This document shows, piece by piece, positions 10,291-20,542 of a DNA stretch of 64,000 bases (positions within the stretch are counted from its first letter, which is position 1; each line of letters begins with the position of its first letter). The notes beneath the pieces were generated by a model. It searched no databases. It was not told the DNA's origin and was given only the letters and a program-made list of their open reading frames with translations. The stretch comes from Kazachstania africana CBS 2517. Its lineage: Eukaryota; Ascomycota; Saccharomycetes; Saccharomycetales; Saccharomycetaceae. Location: the NCBI RefSeq assembly GCF_000304475.1, contig NC_018944.1:1-64000 (forward strand). Direction: 5' to 3'. Position numbers and translations under genes: made by a program.

Positions 10291-11641
10291 TTATGGATAT
10301 ATATGACAAAATTGATAAAGTATTGTGGTTTATTCTTGAAATCTTCACCTTCTATATGCTCGGAAAAACAGAGCAGTAGCCTGAACCTCTGCTTAAAATG
10401 GAGGTCTTCTCAAAACTGATCAAGCCCTATTTATTTGTTTTTGGATTTGAGAGAACATTTTACTCTGCCGAAAATAGTATTGAACATTTTACTGTAGAGG
10501 TTTCATTAGCATACACCAAGCCTACGTTGAGATAAGAGCTTTACAAGTGAATATATTTAGTGATATATACGAGGAAATCAGAAAGGATAAATTAGCGCGG
10601 AATAACAACAGCTCAAAAAAACAGGAACACCATTTTGCTGCTGCATGGAACATACAACAAAGCAAATCGTTCGATAAAAATTCTCTAAGATTGTTTATGC
10701 AGCCACTCAGAAGAGGGACTACTTTTGACACTTTCGAGATATGATTCTATGAGTACAGTAAATTCGAAGTTCTTCCATATTCCCTTTCTGGTACCTGAAT
10801 TTGGGAATAAGAAGTTTGTTCATACATATGAATTTTTTCAAGAGCCAAAACATATTTTCAAAAACTTGATCATAGAAGTGCCTTGAATAGTAGTGTTTGC
10901 TCCTAATGTATTGCGGTTCTTTGTATCAACTACGTTTTCTTCTGAAAGAATTGATCAACTAGATAGAAACAACATGAATGAAAATTATATAACTATAAAG
11001 TAAATAGCTCTATATAAAACTCGAATATAGTATTGAAAATTGTTCGGTTTTTCATTAGTAATTAGTGAAATTTGCCTGCAGCAATCCTAAGCGGGCCATA
11101 GCTTATGATGTCATGACGTTCTCCGCCAAGCTACTGAATACACCCGGAGGAAATATAGTGTGTCCAAAAAAGAAAATTATATGAGCACCCGTATGGAGAG
11201 ACCCTCAAGATGAAAAGATCTGAAACGTTTAATTGTTGGGACGTTACCGAGCTCGTTACTAGGAAGATTTCACAGAAGTTCCATTTCTACCGAACAAATT
11301 GACATTTACATATTCTTCAAAAACAAAGTTAAACTTTAATTACAAGCTCAAAAGCTCAGTTTTATATACAACATTTACATAATCTTTCAGTATTATGAAT
11401 ACCCTCAAAATAAGCTGTACTACGCCAGGCATGCATATAGATATATATGCCTATGTGCATACAAGAAAATGCTGTCGTGAAAATTTTTGGAGTGTGCTTT
11501 CTATAATATATAAAGAGGGCAAATTGCTAAGACTTTTATTCAAAAATCGAGTTCTTCTGATATATATCTTCCTTGCTGTCATTTTTTTATATTACTAAAG
11601 AATCTGTATAGTGACAATTCAGGCTGAAAAACACTGATACA
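10291..11641. other. Intergenic region between divergent toxin-like genes
   Basis: A stretch of 1.35 kb between the starts of the truncated and intact K1-like genes. Short frames here lack convincing composition. The right part is the promoter of the intact gene and holds its TATA box. Confidence 0.5.
11507..11515 (+). promoter_or_regulatory. TATA box of the toxin-like gene
   Basis: TATATAAAG lies 127 bp upstream of the ATG at 11642, a normal yeast distance. No other strong TATA element lies closer. Confidence 0.5.
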
Positions 11642-12613
11642 ATGTCTTTACTTTTCTTAAAAAAAATGTTAAGAACAGGCGCATTATTGGGTTTATGCAG
11701 TTTAATGCTTTGCGCAATGCCCGGTTTTGGAACCCATGCTGTCGCTTTGGTTAAGAGAGGTTGGAAGAGCTTTCTTCTTAATGCAGGTACTGTATTTTTT
11801 GGTGAGATTGCAACAGGTGCGTATTATGTGAAAGCCCTTACATGTAATGAGGCTGCTATGGTGGCAATTATTGGCGCGAACGTTGAAGGTGCAGTGGCTT
11901 GTATTGGTGCTTATGTTGTCGGTGCTGCTGCTGCGGCTATATTTGCTGGACTCGCTGCAGAAGGTGGTAGCGCTGGTTGGGTTTGGTGGAAGGGATCAGG
12001 GATTGCCAAAAGGGATACGGTTATCACTCAAGAGTTACCGCTCGCTAATATGACACTGTACGGTGGCCCAGCAGTTACAAGCTATCATATTGACTACCTT
12101 AATCAAACTCTAGGAAAGTATTTTGAGAATGTAGGTTTTGTTTCAAAAGCCGGTAATGGACTGGAAGATGGCATTACAAAACGTAGCATCTTGCCTGAAA
12201 TGGTAGTTTGGAGAATCGAAGAATCTACCCATAATGTGACAGTATTGGTCGCTGACGAGCATTTTGAAAAATCTGTCACTGCTTACAGGTCATATATTGA
12301 TAGCAATTACACCTACTTTGGCAAACGTGATGACGGCGAATGGTTAAGTTATAATACATATGGCTTTAATGTTGCTGCTTCTGAGTTTTGGGCTTTGGAT
12401 ATGAAAGAAGACGCCAATGCAGCAGCGAACGACATCGGAAATATGGTTGTTTCTCAAATTCAGCCATGCACGGAAACAGATTGTTATGGGGTAGAAAATA
12501 AATTCTGTGCTTCTTGGGGAGATAGTGAAACAATGGGAGACCGGTCTATTATCGTCGGAGAAGTTTATATTGCCGCATACGGGGGAATTGATACTGAATG
12601 TCAAAGTGGTTAG
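11642..12613 (+). CDS. K1-like killer preprotoxin (secreted, Kex2-processed)
   Basis: A 323-residue protein, close in length to the K1 killer preprotoxin (316). It has a hydrophobic signal region (about 10-30) and Lys-Arg Kex2-type sites at 38-39, 123-124, 180-181 and 228-229, close to the known K1 processing layout. The alpha-like segment (40-122) is Ala/Gly-rich with hydrophobic stretches at about 70-107 and Cys68/Cys87. The segment 125-227 carries four N-glycosylation sequons (Asn136, 154, 198, 222), as expected of the glycosylated gamma peptide. The beta-like segment (230-323) has Cys276, 281, 289 and 320. K1 acts as a disulphide-linked alpha/beta toxin on the membrane of sensitive yeast, with the precursor giving immunity. 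Family assignment rests on architecture, not on a search. A truncated paralogue lies upstream on the other strand. Confidence 0.7.
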   Translation: MSLLFLKKMLRTGALLGLCSLMLCAMPGFGTHAVALVKRGWKSFLLNAGTVFFGEIATGAYYVKALTCNEAAMVAIIGANVEGAVACIGAYVVGAAAAAIFAGLAAEGGSAGWVWWKGSGIAKRDTVITQELPLANMTLYGGPAVTSYHIDYLNQTLGKYFENVGFVSKAGNGLEDGITKRSILPEMVVWRIEESTHNVTVLVADEHFEKSVTAYRSYIDSNYTYFGKRDDGEWLSYNTYGFNVAASEFWALDMKEDANAAANDIGNMVVSQIQPCTETDCYGVENKFCASWGDSETMGDRSIIVGEVYIAAYGGIDTECQSG

Positions 12614-14506
12614 AAATAATCACGTTACAACTTACTGTGATAGTGATCCATTTTTGTATCTTATTTCTGTCGGGTGTAGTATTAGCAATTTATGTAAGAT
12701 AGTTCTTTTATATATGTCATCCTTCATGGTACTAGATGTGTATTACAACCATTAGAAATTTCGCTTACGTTCAAAAGTATTAAAAAAATATAGATCTTGT
12801 AAGTCTGGCTATAATACTTTGAAGCTATAGCATTGGATTTCAAGCCACTCTTGTGTAAAATGTAATTGAAATAAATAAGCAAGACAATCCAAAAATAGGC
12901 TTATAACACCCGTAAATCTTCAGAAGTAGAATTTTTCAGATTTCACCCCAATGTAGCCATCGTTTTTGAAATGACAAGGCATCTTTACCATGAAGTAGAG
13001 GTCGCGAGGTTTTATTGGCATACTTCCCAACTAACAGTTAATCAAAGTTTCAATTGCCGAGAGGGAGTTAGAACACTTGAAAAATGTAAAAACACAGAAC
13101 GTTGACTAATTTCCTTCTCAGAATGGATACTATAACTTTACGAGGGTAAATTATCTTCAATAGTAACAAATCTCTCTTTAACAATCACAGACAAACCAAT
13201 AGGGAACAGTTCGTTGCTTCGGGCAACCGCAAAATCCTAAATTGTACCTTATCTCTTTTTCAACTTCATCAGTTGAGAATGATTGATATATTTTGCCATT
13301 AGTTCCTAACCCTATATGTTGAAATAACAATAGCAGGGCGAATGATACTAGACGGTAAATGGGAGGTAAAACAACATGGTTTTTCGTCTTCGTCGCAATC
13401 AAAATAACCAAAGAGTTTGATAAAGACTTTTAGAGCATCTAATATATTCCTATATGATCTCATCTAAACAACAGGTATGGACCCATGCTGTAAAATATTG
13501 GTGCAAACTGTTTTCCATCAACAAATTGTATGCAGCACCACACAAATATTTATAACATCATTAAGCACAACAAAACTGTTTACCTTTTCAACGTCAATCA
13601 CTGATAGAAAGCCCAGATCTGACTGAGAATATTTAGACCTCGCGACGCTGCCGACAAGCGGGCGATAAATTGATAGATACTATTATCATGATCTCTGAAA
13701 AAAACAGCCGGAAGAGTGAGACGTTTGGCAAAAGTTGGTCTATCCTAAGATCATAAATGATCAACTAGGCTATGGTTTCTAATTCCAATATATAATAAGA
13801 CGCTGAATTTTGGGAGCATTTCATTATCGACCAGCTGTGACTTATGTTCATTCCTTCTAGCCATCGAGACAGACAGTAATTGTAGCGAGTACTTACGATA
13901 GGAGTTCTTCACAAAGTATTGCGTTAAAACCTTATTTATTACTACATAAACTAAGCAATAGAAAAATCAAAATTGAAAGACGAAGAAGAAAAAGAGAGTA
14001 CATGTCTAGCAATCCATTGCTCTACTGGGGTTTTGACCTTTTTGTCCGGCAGCAATATACTGGTAAACTGGAAAAAAGTATTTACGCTGTTCAGCTTGTA
14101 TATACCTTACTTCGCGGGAAATTATATCGGCATGTTCCATTGCAAGAGTCGGTTTTCAAACCTGGACTAGTACGTTAAAGACATGCTACCGGTGAAGCTG
14201 CAACAGTTTGGTAAGATAGTTGTAGTTGTTGTGTCACTTCGACTCATCTTAGGAGAATCATTGATACGTACAGATCCCATGATACTAAGAGCTATATAGG
14301 GAGACCAAAATTTAAGTTGGCGCTTGAGGATTGTTGAGCCAACTGTAATTTTATTGAGCTTCTGACTTTTATTCGTAGTAAAAATATAAATTAAAAGTTC
14401 AAACCTCTAACTTTCCTTTCGTAAAGAAAAAAAATTCTTACAACATATTTTGGTACAGAATGCATGGCAATAACCTCAACTAGTTCAACTGGCCAAAATG
14501 CTTGAT
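12614..14506. other. Intergenic, no supported gene
   Basis: About 1.9 kb without a convincing gene. A minus-strand frame at 13178-13411 has a hydrophobic stretch and a cysteine-rich end but contains no ATG, so I do not call it. Confidence 0.5.
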
Positions 14507-14630
14507 GAACCTCATTATACTTGAATGTAATAAACAGACTCAATTTCGATAATGGGGCATTTTCGGACCCCGCCTCTGGAAAAAAATGACGTCGACGACG
14601 GATGTCACTGGAAAATACAACGTTAGGTAT
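14507..14630 (+). promoter_or_regulatory. Conserved upstream block of the secreted family (copy 1)
   Basis: Contains GAACCTCATTA (14507), TTGAATGTAA (14521-14530), CCCCGC (14568-14573), TGACGTC (14587-14593) and TAGGTATGTT (14624-14633). The same ordered elements occur upstream of the two related genes. TGACGTC is the core of a CRE/ATF-type site and CCCCGC resembles a zinc-finger site; the factors are inferred. It lies about 420-500 bp upstream of the ATG. Confidence 0.6.
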
Positions 14631-14851
14631 GTTGTGAAAATAGCGTCGCATCACTTCGAGTTAGTACACCGAAGGTCAAGAAATATCATAAGAGTTGACA
14701 AACCCAGAACTATGACGGTTGGGTAATAAACTAGCATGAAGATAACGATGCAAGTCTGAAAAGCGGGGGAGGTAGTCAAAGGCTTGTAATGAGGTTCGTG
14801 AGGCCTACAAAAAATCGTTCGAGTGAATGGGATCGAATATAAATGATGAAA

Positions 14852-14860
14852 TATAAATAG
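14852..14860 (+). promoter_or_regulatory. TATA box of family copy 1
   Basis: TATAAATAG lies 158 bp upstream of the start at 15010. The same 9-mer lies 188-190 bp upstream of the two intact relatives. Confidence 0.6.
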
Positions 14861-15009
14861 TTGAGTAAATACTATTTGCATCTGATAAATTCATTCCATT
14901 CTCCCTATTTGCTAGATATTAAAAGAACAACTTACTGCCAAACATTTATCGACACGTTGTTAGATTGGGCATTAAAAAGTTACATCATTTATCCTAAACC
15001 AGTTAGAAC

Positions 15010-15746
15010 ATGTTTATACTGGTATTTTTATTTTTGGTAAAAGTTGCGTTTTGTCAAGTTACTATTCCACATCTCACAAATTCGTTCCCAACTTCCGTAG
15101 ATGGATGTAAGACAGGGAGCTTCATAACGTCCCGTGAACTTTCTGCTTATTGGGATGGTGACTTACCTTATACTAATACCGAGGTCAACATTGGAAGTGC
15201 AGTTCAAACCCCTTACACAGTTCTCGTTGCCGCTCAGGGCAATATTCAGGCCATCAAGGTAACCGACACAGACTCTGGTTACTAGGTTTCTACGGAGGTA
15301 TGCAGCTCGATGAAGTCACAAGCTTAGCGGCCACGCTTTGTAGTGGTCTGCTCCTGGAGTTTGACGGTATTAACAATTACTTCTACGTGGAATCTATTAA
15401 TGGTGATCCAAAGACTACGTTTTGATTTATCATTGCTAAAGAAGGTTATAAGGAGTATGTCAATGAAGGGGTCAAGATGTGGAGTATGGGTAGAAGCTAT
15501 TACTTTTACACAAGTGGCCAATCTATTGGAGAAGTGAATTTCTGTGAACGTTTTGCAGACGAAGCATATACCCCGGTAAACTCTGATGGTTTCGGTGAGT
15601 GTATCTCAGTCTTCTATGATTCCTCAAAAAGTTTCGAAGAGCAGACTGGCTTGACAGATGATCTTCTTTATATCTACAATAATGGCACTGTTTCATTCAA
15701 CGACGGTGACAAAGTTTGTATGACTATCGGTACTGCTACAGCATGA
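15010..15746 (+). pseudogene. Secreted four-cysteine family member, broken (copy 1)
   Basis: A relative of the proteins at 17067 and 24030 with the same signal peptide, AYWDGDLP motif, NNYFYVES-GDPKTT block and C-terminal EEQTGLTDDLLY motif. Two breaks are visible: a frameshift close to 15281, where the first frame runs into TAG at 15283-15285, and an in-frame TGA at 15423-15425 in place of a Tyr-Gly stretch found in the relatives. The downstream part (15426-15746) stays open to a normal stop, so inactivation looks fairly recent. Function of the family is unknown. Confidence 0.8.
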
Positions 15747-16620
15747 GCCACACTTTTTGCTATCAATTCAAGATTTTGGCCATTTCATTATTACCACTAC
15801 TTGAAAGTTCGTATACGCAAATTTATTTATCTATTTTTATGTTTTATGTATGACAATAGCACAATAGCCACCTTCTAAAGTTGCATAGCTCATTTTGTGG
15901 TATCTCTACTTAAAAATACAGCTCTTTATATGATATCGTACACAGGATAAACAGGTCAGAATGGCCGCGTTAGACGTTCGAGTATTGAAAAGCAGTAAAA
16001 AGAGCATGTCAAGGTACGTATCTTGTATCTTCTTAGGTCTTATCCCCAATATTTTGCAAGCTTCTCAAATCCTAAAGGTAGATAGATGCAGGGATTTCTC
16101 TGCCCCATAGTAATGACACTATTACAAATATTTAATTCAGTTAGTGCCAATCATAGACGCTAAAGTCAGCTTTCCACTTGAACCTCGGTACATCCATATT
16201 GCGACAGCCGGTTTTTTATTATAGTTAATAGGGAAGGATATTGTTACTCAGCTGAGACTTTTCAGCTACAGATGCGAGCAGCCATGATGATCACAGTACA
16301 AAGATAAAGAGCTGCAAACTACATATCTCTAAGCGCACTTTCTAGATGGAATAATGTAGAAAGTTTCGAAAAGCTTCAAAACTCATTAATCGGTGAAAGT
16401 ATTTATTTTGGATTAACCAACACTCCGGTAAACAAAAACTTTTTACAGCAGTTACGAATACAGCGCAATTGAAACATTTACTGAAACTCCGACGAATGTG
16501 GACGGCCTCAACCTAGCTTCCGCGACTGTTAAATGACCCCCATTACAATCATTGCATGTAATTACCTTTTCTGGCATTGAGATAAACGGAGAACTTTAAA
16601 GCGACAGAGCGATTTACATA
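15747..16620. other. Intergenic, nothing recognised
   Basis: About 0.9 kb between family copies 1 and 2. No protein-like frame and no RNA gene was seen. Confidence 0.5.
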
Positions 16621-16680
16621 CCCCGCACATGAAAAATGACGTCAAAGAATGATTTCAGACGGAGATCCAATTTAGGTATG
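16621..16680 (+). promoter_or_regulatory. Conserved upstream block of the secreted family (copy 2)
   Basis: CCCCGC (16621-16626), TGACGTCA (16637-16644, a full palindromic CRE) and TAGGTATG (16673-16680), in the same order as in copy 1 and about 390-450 bp upstream of the ATG at 17067. Confidence 0.6.
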
Positions 16681-16878
16681 TTTCAGTCATACCTCTAACT
16701 GAATCAGTACGATAATGACAAGTTGAGGTTCAAACGTTAGAATTAGTCCTGGAAAGATGTGGAAATAGAAGAAAGTATATTCGAAAGATTTACGCACGAG
16801 ACAGCAATTGGCGTTCTTGCAGCTATAGTGTGAAACTCCCAAGGGTGAATTAATCGGACAAATAGAACAAAATAAACG

Positions 16879-16887
16879 TATAAATAG
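16879..16887 (+). promoter_or_regulatory. TATA box of family copy 2
   Basis: TATAAATAG lies 188 bp upstream of the ATG at 17067, matching the position in copy 3. Confidence 0.6.
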
Positions 16888-17066
16888 GCCATTGTATTAT
16901 CATTTATCTCTAAAAAATTCAACAATCTTATATTTTACTAAATTCAAAAAAAAAAACAACAACAATCCACTGTTAATGAATTTATATAATTGATTTTCCA
17001 GCTACCATTAATTTATCGCACTTTACAAGCTCGTCTAAACTAACATTAAAATCAACAAACGACGAA

Positions 17067-17810
17067 ATGTTCCTATTAATCCTGTATTTTTTACTTCCTC
17101 TAGCCCTCTGTGAAATAACTATACCAGATGTGGGCGATGGATGGTTTCCCACTTCATCAAGCGATTGCGGCACTAATCTAATTTCCGCTCACAGTTTTTA
17201 TGCTTATTGGGATGGCGACTTGCCAAATTCTAATGATGTCAACTTTGCAGGTGCTCTAGACGATATTGTGCTGGTTCGAGATAATGCAGGGGGAAATATT
17301 CAAGCAATCAGAGTAAGTCAGGATGATTACATGATAGGCACATTTGGAGGTAATCAGCTTGACTCTATATCTAGCGACCTTCTCGATACTTATGCTGCTG
17401 TTCTAATAGTCGAAAATGGAATAAATGATTACTTTTATATTGAATCTATTACCGGTGACCCAAAAACTACCTATGGGTTTATCGCCGCAACAGGAGATCT
17501 AAGTTTTGAGTATGTCACTGAGGCAATAAAGTTTTGGAGTAGGGGTGAAAGCTACAATTTTGCCACCAGCAGACAATTTATTAATGAATATAATTTATGC
17601 GAGCACTCAGCCGACGACGCATATACCTTGATCAACTCGTCATATTTTGGTGACTGCATTTCGATTACTTATAACTCTTCACAAACTTTAGAGGAGCAGA
17701 CTGGCTTAGCAACTGATCTTCTCTATGTTTACAATGGTGGTACAACTTCTTTTAATGACGGCGATAAGGTCTGTGTTTCTATTGGTGCTGTCCCCGACAA
17801 TACTCAATAG
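17067..17810 (+). CDS. Secreted four-cysteine protein, subtelomeric family (copy 2)
   Basis: A 247-residue protein I do not recognise from any named family. The signal peptide is residues 1-15, with cleavage likely before EITIP. The mature part has four cysteines (34, 178, 197, 236) shared with copy 3, suggesting two disulphides, plus sequons at Asn190 and Asn203. Conserved blocks are AYWDGDLPN (about 46-54), DYFYIES-GDPKTTYGFI (about 121-139) and LEEQTGLATDLLYVYN (208-223). No transmembrane segment, GPI signal or dibasic site is evident, so a soluble secreted protein is expected. It is one of three tandem, same-strand family members with shared promoter elements, close to a K1-like toxin gene. 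Role unknown. Confidence 0.75.
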   Translation: MFLLILYFLLPLALCEITIPDVGDGWFPTSSSDCGTNLISAHSFYAYWDGDLPNSNDVNFAGALDDIVLVRDNAGGNIQAIRVSQDDYMIGTFGGNQLDSISSDLLDTYAAVLIVENGINDYFYIESITGDPKTTYGFIAATGDLSFEYVTEAIKFWSRGESYNFATSRQFINEYNLCEHSADDAYTLINSSYFGDCISITYNSSQTLEEQTGLATDLLYVYNGGTTSFNDGDKVCVSIGAVPDNTQ

Positions 17811-19031
17811 CTTTTACTAAGCCGCAACTGAACATATTATATTATTTGTTTCAATTAAACACGTTCTCCTGCTGGCTATTTTTCTCTCTGCTTGGTATTT
17901 AAACATATGCTAAGTTTTATTTTTATATTTAAGTATTGGTGTAATTCAACAAAAAAGTTATATATATGAGTGGTGGTGTCGCCTCTCATATTCAACCCTT
18001 AAGCTCTTCTTTGGTCTAGTATATTATTTTAGTGGCTATGTCGTAGTTAAACTTGCGCTGCCTGTGTTAAAACACCATTAAGCAAAGGTCCAAGGTGTCT
18101 CCGTAACATTCGATAAAGGGCAGCTTACAATATAATCAATATCGACAGTTTACCGTGAAAATTTGCACAGTGAGACTATGTAATGAGTACGTCTGGTTTA
18201 CTATCGGTCCTTGTTATCTCTGGTACAGTAGCCTCTTGTATTGATAACAAAGGAACGTATGTGACTAAACAAAAAGTTGTTATCTCAGGGACGTTCAAAA
18301 TGCGGTAATCACCATGACCTTGCAAAAAGTCACCAATGACCTTATATTAATTTTCTCACATTAATAGGGCGTACTGGTTTGCATATTTTAATCTTAGTCC
18401 ACACGTAAACTCTGAAATTCGTCAAGTTCTTCTTGAAAATTTGTCTTGAAAATTTCTTGGTAGCGCCTTCGATTTCAGGAGAGGGAACTGAAAGTAGATA
18501 ATATTTCCTACCCGTCACTTTCAAAAAAGGCTTATTTCTCTCGTTTGATTCATTATACAGACTGTAGATTCAGAACTGAGAATTGCTAGTATCTTAGATT
18601 GTCTTACCGCAGGATACACTGTATGTACGATTATATTAAGAAACCATATCAATGTTTAAAGATGGTGTCACAGCGACGTGAAACCAAAAAAATGTCTCTC
18701 AGGCAATTTTGTCACCTTCAGATGTATAACAATCAGACACTTCCAGAATATGAAATTTGGATCGTTTTCATACTATATAGATGTGCACAGCTCTCTTTAT
18801 TGCATAAAAATCAAAACTACCTTCAGCAACGGTTGCTGTTTCACCTACCCAATTCATATATATTTCCCTTTGAGAGGCAGGAACAATCCCTTATTTGTTC
18901 TGTATATTATTATTAGTAAGTCTTGACAGCTCGTAACATTAAAAATTCGGAAGTTTCTCTTTTACAGTCATTTCTTCTTGCTACAAAGGATCTCAATTCT
19001 AAGTCGCTGATGGTTCGAGGCGGCGGGGTAT
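17811..19031. other. Intergenic, nothing recognised
   Basis: About 1.2 kb between family copy 2 and the old yellow enzyme promoter. Short frames (for example around 18.6-18.9 kb) lack protein-like composition and known motifs. Confidence 0.5.
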
Positions 19032-19134
19032 CTTTCCGTTCCTCGACGGAAAGGTGGAAGTACGGAACACTTTACGCGGCGTGGTGAGAAAGAACGCAGA
19101 CATTTATACGGATACGCGGATACGCGGTACACGG
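19032..19134 (+). promoter_or_regulatory. CGG-rich upstream sites of the old yellow enzyme gene
   Basis: Two structures sit 206-308 bp before the ATG. The first is a perfect inverted repeat, CTTTCCGT (19032-19039) and ACGGAAAG (19046-19053), with a 6-nt loop. The second is a run of four CGG triplets in direct orientation at 19109, 19117, 19125 and 19132, embedded in CGGATACG repeats. CGG half-sites are bound by Zn2Cys6 regulators, which control oxidative- and drug-stress genes in yeasts. Which regulator binds is not known. Confidence 0.5.
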
Positions 19135-19321
19135 AAAAGATGGTACATTGACTTATTATACAATTAATATTTTCCAAGTAACTGGTAACATAAGCACTTT
19201 ATTTTTATGACATATTACTTTACCTTCAACATTGGAAAGTGTATAAAAGCAGCTCATTTTTCTAAATATATTTCAATTATGTTATTTTCCACTCTCTTAT
19301 AACAAAGATAATTACTACTAG

Positions 19322-20542
<1,221 letters not shown>

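Noticed and set aside
9878..10306. 142-codon + strand ORF overlapping the truncated toxin-like frame
   Set aside because: The opposite strand shows real similarity to the K1-like protein with aligned cysteines; the + frame shows none and is a shadow.
11395..11598. 67-codon ORF just upstream of the toxin-like gene, considered as an immunity gene
   Set aside because: Low-complexity AT-driven composition, overlaps the TATA box of the next gene, and no conservation could be shown.
13178..13411. Minus-strand frame with a hydrophobic stretch and a CGC...CDC end, resembling a small secreted cysteine protein
   Set aside because: It contains no ATG, starting only at TTG, and no upstream exon or signal for one was seen.
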